A DNA stretch of 64,000 nucleotides from assembly GCA_945883845.1 (NCBI GenBank), contig CAMCYI010000004.1:65475-129474 (forward strand). The letters run 5' to 3'. The notes beneath the pieces are model-generated. The model made no database searches and was not told where the DNA came from. It saw only the letters and a list, made by a program, of their open reading frames with translations. Positions 61,867-64,000 of the stretch are shown in pieces. The DNA comes from Bacteriovorax stolpii. Its GTDB lineage: Bacteria > Bdellovibrionota > Bacteriovoracia > Bacteriovoracales > Bacteriovoracaceae. Every line of letters begins with the position of its first letter. The first letter of the stretch is position 1. A program made the translations under genes and the position numbers.

Positions 61867-62328
61867 GTGAAAGACGATATTTTCGAGCGATTCATTAAAT
61901 CCGTAGGCATTGTGCTTGTAGGATTTTTTCTTTTGTACCTGTTGATAACAACCACACAAAAACATCCTCGCGGGATTGCGGTCAAAATCGTAGTGCTCAC
62001 AGAGTTTGTGGCCAAGGGTCTTTTCTATGTTGCCATTGCCGTTGGAACTATCTGCCTTGTTACCATCGTGATCGAAAATCATCTCACGAAAAAGCGAATA
62101 AAAAAGGAGGAAGATGAGCTTATTGAAAGGAAAAGACAGGCTGAAATCATGTACCTAAAAAGCGATATAGAAAGCCTTAAGCGCAGGCTTGAAGAGTCCA
62201 AGGCAGAGACGACAAAATTCGTTGTCGCTTTCCATGAAGAGCAAGCACGAAGGGTCGAATTTGAAACTCACCTGAAAAATAGAACTGCTAAAGCGGCCGT
62301 CAATGAGGCCCTAGGGCATTTTCTGTGA
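61867..62328 (+). CDS. Two-helix membrane protein with coiled-coil tail
   Basis: 153 residues starting at GTG (61867) with AAGGAGG upstream; an ATG-based frame from 61816 lacks this. Two membrane helices (about 13-31 and 50-71) are followed by a long charged coiled coil (about 75-140). No family recognised. It ends 6 bp before the replication-relaxation gene and is probably an element-encoded anchor or accessory protein of transfer or replication (inference). Confidence 0.7.
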   Translation: MKDDIFERFIKSVGIVLVGFFLLYLLITTTQKHPRGIAVKIVVLTEFVAKGLFYVAIAVGTICLVTIVIENHLTKKRIKKEEDELIERKRQAEIMYLKSDIESLKRRLEESKAETTKFVVAFHEEQARRVEFETHLKNRTAKAAVNEALGHFL

Positions 62329-62334
62329 GGTTTT

Positions 62335-63171
62335 ATGAATATCACTCTTAGGGACATCGACATTTTTAAGTTGATCGCAAACTATGGAATGCTTTCCACC
62401 AAGCAGATCAATTCAATATGCTTTAATTCAATTGCCATGACGACGGTGCTTCGTCGTTTAAGAATGCTGGAAGATAACAAATACATCCAGCGACTGCGCG
62501 GTCTCGAATCCCAGGATGTTCTCTGGCTTCTATTACAAAAAGGAGCTGAAGCGGCAGGAGTAGCAATTCCTAAACGCCACTGGAGTAAAAACCTACTGGA
62601 ACACGATCATGAACTTATTTCCCTACGTCTTAATCTTGAAAATTCAGGGATCGCTCATTCGTGGATACCAGAGCATTTAATTAGGGCCAATATCTTCAAG
62701 AAAAATGATTTTAGAACTGCAAAAGAAAAGCTCATCCCTGATGGCTTAATGGCCACTGTGGCCGATGAAAAAAGGCTCTCAGTCGCCATTGAATTGGAAC
62801 TGACTCTTAAAAACAAAGACAAGCTCCGCAAAACTTTATCCCGCTACAGACAGCAAGATGGGATTGTAGGCGTTTGGTATATCTCACCTACAACGTCCCT
62901 CTTAAATTCCATCTCCGCTATGTGGAATAGCTTAGGAGGTTCTTCAACTGGAAATAGACTGTATCTTTCTGTGCTTGATGATGTGATGGAAAACAATCTC
63001 AGTGCAAAAGTCTTTGGTCATGGCAGAGGTGCAAAAATAAGTGAGCTATGGACACCAAGGCCTGCTCACCCCTCTGCTCAGTCGGTGAGCAATCATGATA
63101 AAAATCAGGAGTACTCTTTGAGCAAAGTAAGTCCAGAGAATCACGCGCCCAAATGTCTAGATACTGAGTAA
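62335..63171 (+). CDS. Replication-relaxation family protein
   Basis: 278 residues. An N-terminal winged-helix (LRDIDIFKLIANYGMLSTKQI, TTVLRRLRMLEDNKYIQRL) and a catalytic-like part with LIPDGLMATV and AIELELTLKN (PD-type D...E-x-E pattern) match the replication-relaxation/MobC-like family (PF13814) found on plasmids and integrative elements. The acidic residues echo a restriction-endonuclease-like fold. TGAGG precedes the ATG. The last ~35 codons overlap the left arm of a long inverted repeat. Confidence 0.82.
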   Translation: MNITLRDIDIFKLIANYGMLSTKQINSICFNSIAMTTVLRRLRMLEDNKYIQRLRGLESQDVLWLLLQKGAEAAGVAIPKRHWSKNLLEHDHELISLRLNLENSGIAHSWIPEHLIRANIFKKNDFRTAKEKLIPDGLMATVADEKRLSVAIELELTLKNKDKLRKTLSRYRQQDGIVGVWYISPTTSLLNSISAMWNSLGGSSTGNRLYLSVLDDVMENNLSAKVFGHGRGAKISELWTPRPAHPSAQSVSNHDKNQEYSLSKVSPENHAPKCLDTE

Positions 63172-63276
63172 GAGAAATCCGCCTCCACCACTGACCTCCC
63201 ACCCCCAACGATGTTGAGAATAGGAGGTCAGTGGTTACAGCGGAAGAGAGTAAAAATTTAATATTTGGGCGCGTGA
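63141..63276. repeat. Outer inverted repeat flanking the gap before xis
   Basis: TCACGCGCCCAAAT (63141-63154) and ATTTGGGCGCGTGA (63263-63276) are a perfect 14-bp inverted pair 108 bp apart. The left arm is inside the end of the replication-relaxation gene. It encloses an inner hairpin. It may be an arm-type recombinase site or part of oriT. Confidence 0.8.
63187..63235. repeat. Inner inverted repeat (hairpin)
   Basis: ACCACTGACCTCC (63187-63199) pairs with GGAGGTCAGTGGT (63223-63235), 13 bp perfect with a 23-nt loop. No T tract follows on either strand, so it is not an ordinary terminator. Confidence 0.8.
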
Positions 63277-63311
63277 ATAAAACTAGAAGATAAAAAACTA
63301 TGAGGAATCCC

Positions 63312-63410
63312 ATGAAGAAGAAAAGGCATAAAAACGAAGACTGGGGCGTAGTGCATGGAAAACAATGGGGCGATCGGAGAGGGTTACAAAGAGAATCAAA
63401 AAAGTCATAA
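63312..63410 (+). CDS. Very small basic ORF (32 aa) before the excisionase
   Basis: An ATG at 63312 with GAGGAATCCC upstream, the best Shine-Dalgarno in this stretch, starts a 32-codon frame (MKKKRHKNEDWGVV..., Lys/Arg-rich). It overlaps the long-start version of the excisionase gene in another frame. It may be a short basic protein or leader peptide. Confidence 0.4.
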   Translation: MKKKRHKNEDWGVVHGKQWGDRRGLQRESKKS

Positions 63411-63618
63411 TAAACAGGAGTCATCAAAGGCTCAGGTGTTCTTTGACAACTTAATATGGGGAGTTGACGAGGTCTGCTCAGTCTCCGGTTATGCGAAAGG
63501 GACGATTTACAATCTTGTGAGTCGTGGGGAAATACCCTACCGAACGCGTGGCAGGAGGAAACGTCTTGTTTTTGTTCCAGGCGAAATCATTGCTTGGCTC
63601 AAAGGAGAACAGACATGA
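63355..63618 (+). CDS. Excisionase-like HTH protein
   Basis: 87 residues from the ATG at 63355, or 60 from GTG at 63436, which has AAAGG just upstream; the first 27 residues are low-complexity, so the later start is plausible. The HTH_17 fold is clear: WGVDEVCSVSGYAKGTIYNL, SRGEIPYRTRGRRKRLVF and VPGEIIAWLK. This is the AlpA/Xis type of small protein that steers excision. The stop overlaps the integrase start (ATGA). Confidence 0.85.
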   Translation: MENNGAIGEGYKENQKSHNKQESSKAQVFFDNLIWGVDEVCSVSGYAKGTIYNLVSRGEIPYRTRGRRKRLVFVPGEIIAWLKGEQT

Positions 63619-64000
63619 GTAGATCAAAGAATTACAAGAAAATTAAATCCGCAAGTGGCATCTATCAAAATGAGATCACTGGAAAGTTTCTGGTAGAGAA
63701 AAGAATGAAAGGGAAATTGCACACCGCAAGTTTCCCTAATCTCTATGAGGCCAAACAGTGGCAGAAAAATTTTGATGGAACCAAGGCCAAGATTCCAAAC
63801 GGCGGGAGTAACTACTCTACGCTGGAGGAAGTTTGGGAATCCATGCAGCGGAACCACTTTCCGATCTTGGCGACATCCACCAAAGAAATATGGCATCGGC
63901 GCTATAAAATGCTCGTGATGCTGGAACATCTTCCAATGGATCAGCTGACACCGGCCAAAGTTTCTGAATGGGTCATCTTCTGGGTAAGTCATTACACAAC
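63615..64000 (+). CDS. Tyrosine recombinase/integrase, 3' end outside window
   Basis: 128 codons are visible from an ATG that overlaps the excisionase stop. The N-terminus has an AP2-like, arm-binding motif (SGIYQNEITGKFLVEKRMKG, HTASFPNLYEAKQWQ) and then a SAM-like core-binding region (STKEIWHRRYKMLVMLEHLP, MDQLTPAKVSEWV), typical for phage-type integrases. The catalytic R-H-R-Y domain is beyond the window. Direct coupling to the xis-like gene supports an integrative element. Confidence 0.83.
   Translation, partial: MSRSKNYKKIKSASGIYQNEITGKFLVEKRMKGKLHTASFPNLYEAKQWQKNFDGTKAKIPNGGSNYSTLEEVWESMQRNHFPILATSTKEIWHRRYKMLVMLEHLPMDQLTPAKVSEWVIFWVSHYT

Larger units (their letters stand above)
61175..64000. 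mobile_element. Putative integrative element, right part beyond window
   Basis: A run of genes typical of integrative elements: a DUF1778 antitoxin, a small coiled-coil membrane protein, a replication-relaxation protein, an excisionase-type HTH protein and a tyrosine recombinase cut by the window end. Repeats and palindromes fill the non-coding parts. The left limit is uncertain (after the qNOR terminator at 61050 at the earliest), and no att site or tRNA is in view. Confidence 0.6.

Noticed and set aside
63187..63235. Ordinary terminator after the replication-relaxation gene
   Set aside because: Loop of 23 nt and no T tract on either strand.
1..64000. tRNA, rRNA, CRISPR array, riboswitch or complete insertion sequence
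   Set aside because: Nothing resembling these was recognised on reading through the window. Short or divergent RNA genes could be missed without a covariance-model search.

Overview
The window looks like chromosome of a Gram-negative predatory-type deltaproteobacterial relative, most likely Bdellovibrionota, class Bacteriovoracia (inference). There are many signal peptides and lipoprotein boxes, outer-membrane barrels, several secreted peptidases, and densely packed genes that often overlap by ATGA or converge with no gap. No rRNA, tRNA, CRISPR array or intact insertion sequence was seen.

Region 1 (1-14262) is a dense set of lipid-modifying genes. It holds a 5'-truncated GH3-type acyl-adenylating enzyme, three different membrane di-iron enzymes (two desaturases and a sterol-desaturase-type hydroxylase), an RND/MMPL exporter, a fusion of an RnfD-like membrane domain to FG-GAP/ASPIC repeats (the UnbU-UnbV pair known from enediyne clusters), a Rieske oxygenase and two GNAT-like proteins. 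No characterised pathway known to me has this composition. It may be an undescribed polyunsaturated or oxidised lipid pathway.

Region 2 (14269-21676) is rich in exported peptidases: an HELGH protein, an S8 protease with a P-domain, a YpfJ-type metallopeptidase and an M49 dipeptidyl-peptidase III. Region 3 (21745-24780) is an operon of an ECF sigma factor, a zinc anti-sigma factor, two orphan secretin-N-domain proteins and a small secreted protein.

Region 4 (24829-47579) is mixed. It carries a YegD-like Hsp70, a DUF1554 lipoprotein, methyltransferases, acetyltransferases, the helicase RadD, another secreted HELGH protein, MgtC, a DTW-domain tRNA enzyme, an MFS exporter, a GST and two tandem CBS-domain proteins behind an FNR-like box. 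Region 5 (47608-54502) has a hybrid histidine kinase, a response regulator fused to a cyclic-nucleotide domain, and a TolC-HlyD-ABC operon whose ABC protein has no ATPase domain.

Region 6 (54647-64000) looks more A+T-rich and accessory. It contains a LysR regulator, a DUF4160/ribbon-helix-helix pair, a nitric-oxide-defence group (membrane cytochrome c, MarR regulator, cupin, qNOR) ending in a strong terminator, and then the start of a putative integrative element: a DUF1778 antitoxin, an operator-rich intergenic region, a replication-relaxation protein, an excisionase-like HTH protein and a tyrosine recombinase cut by the window end.
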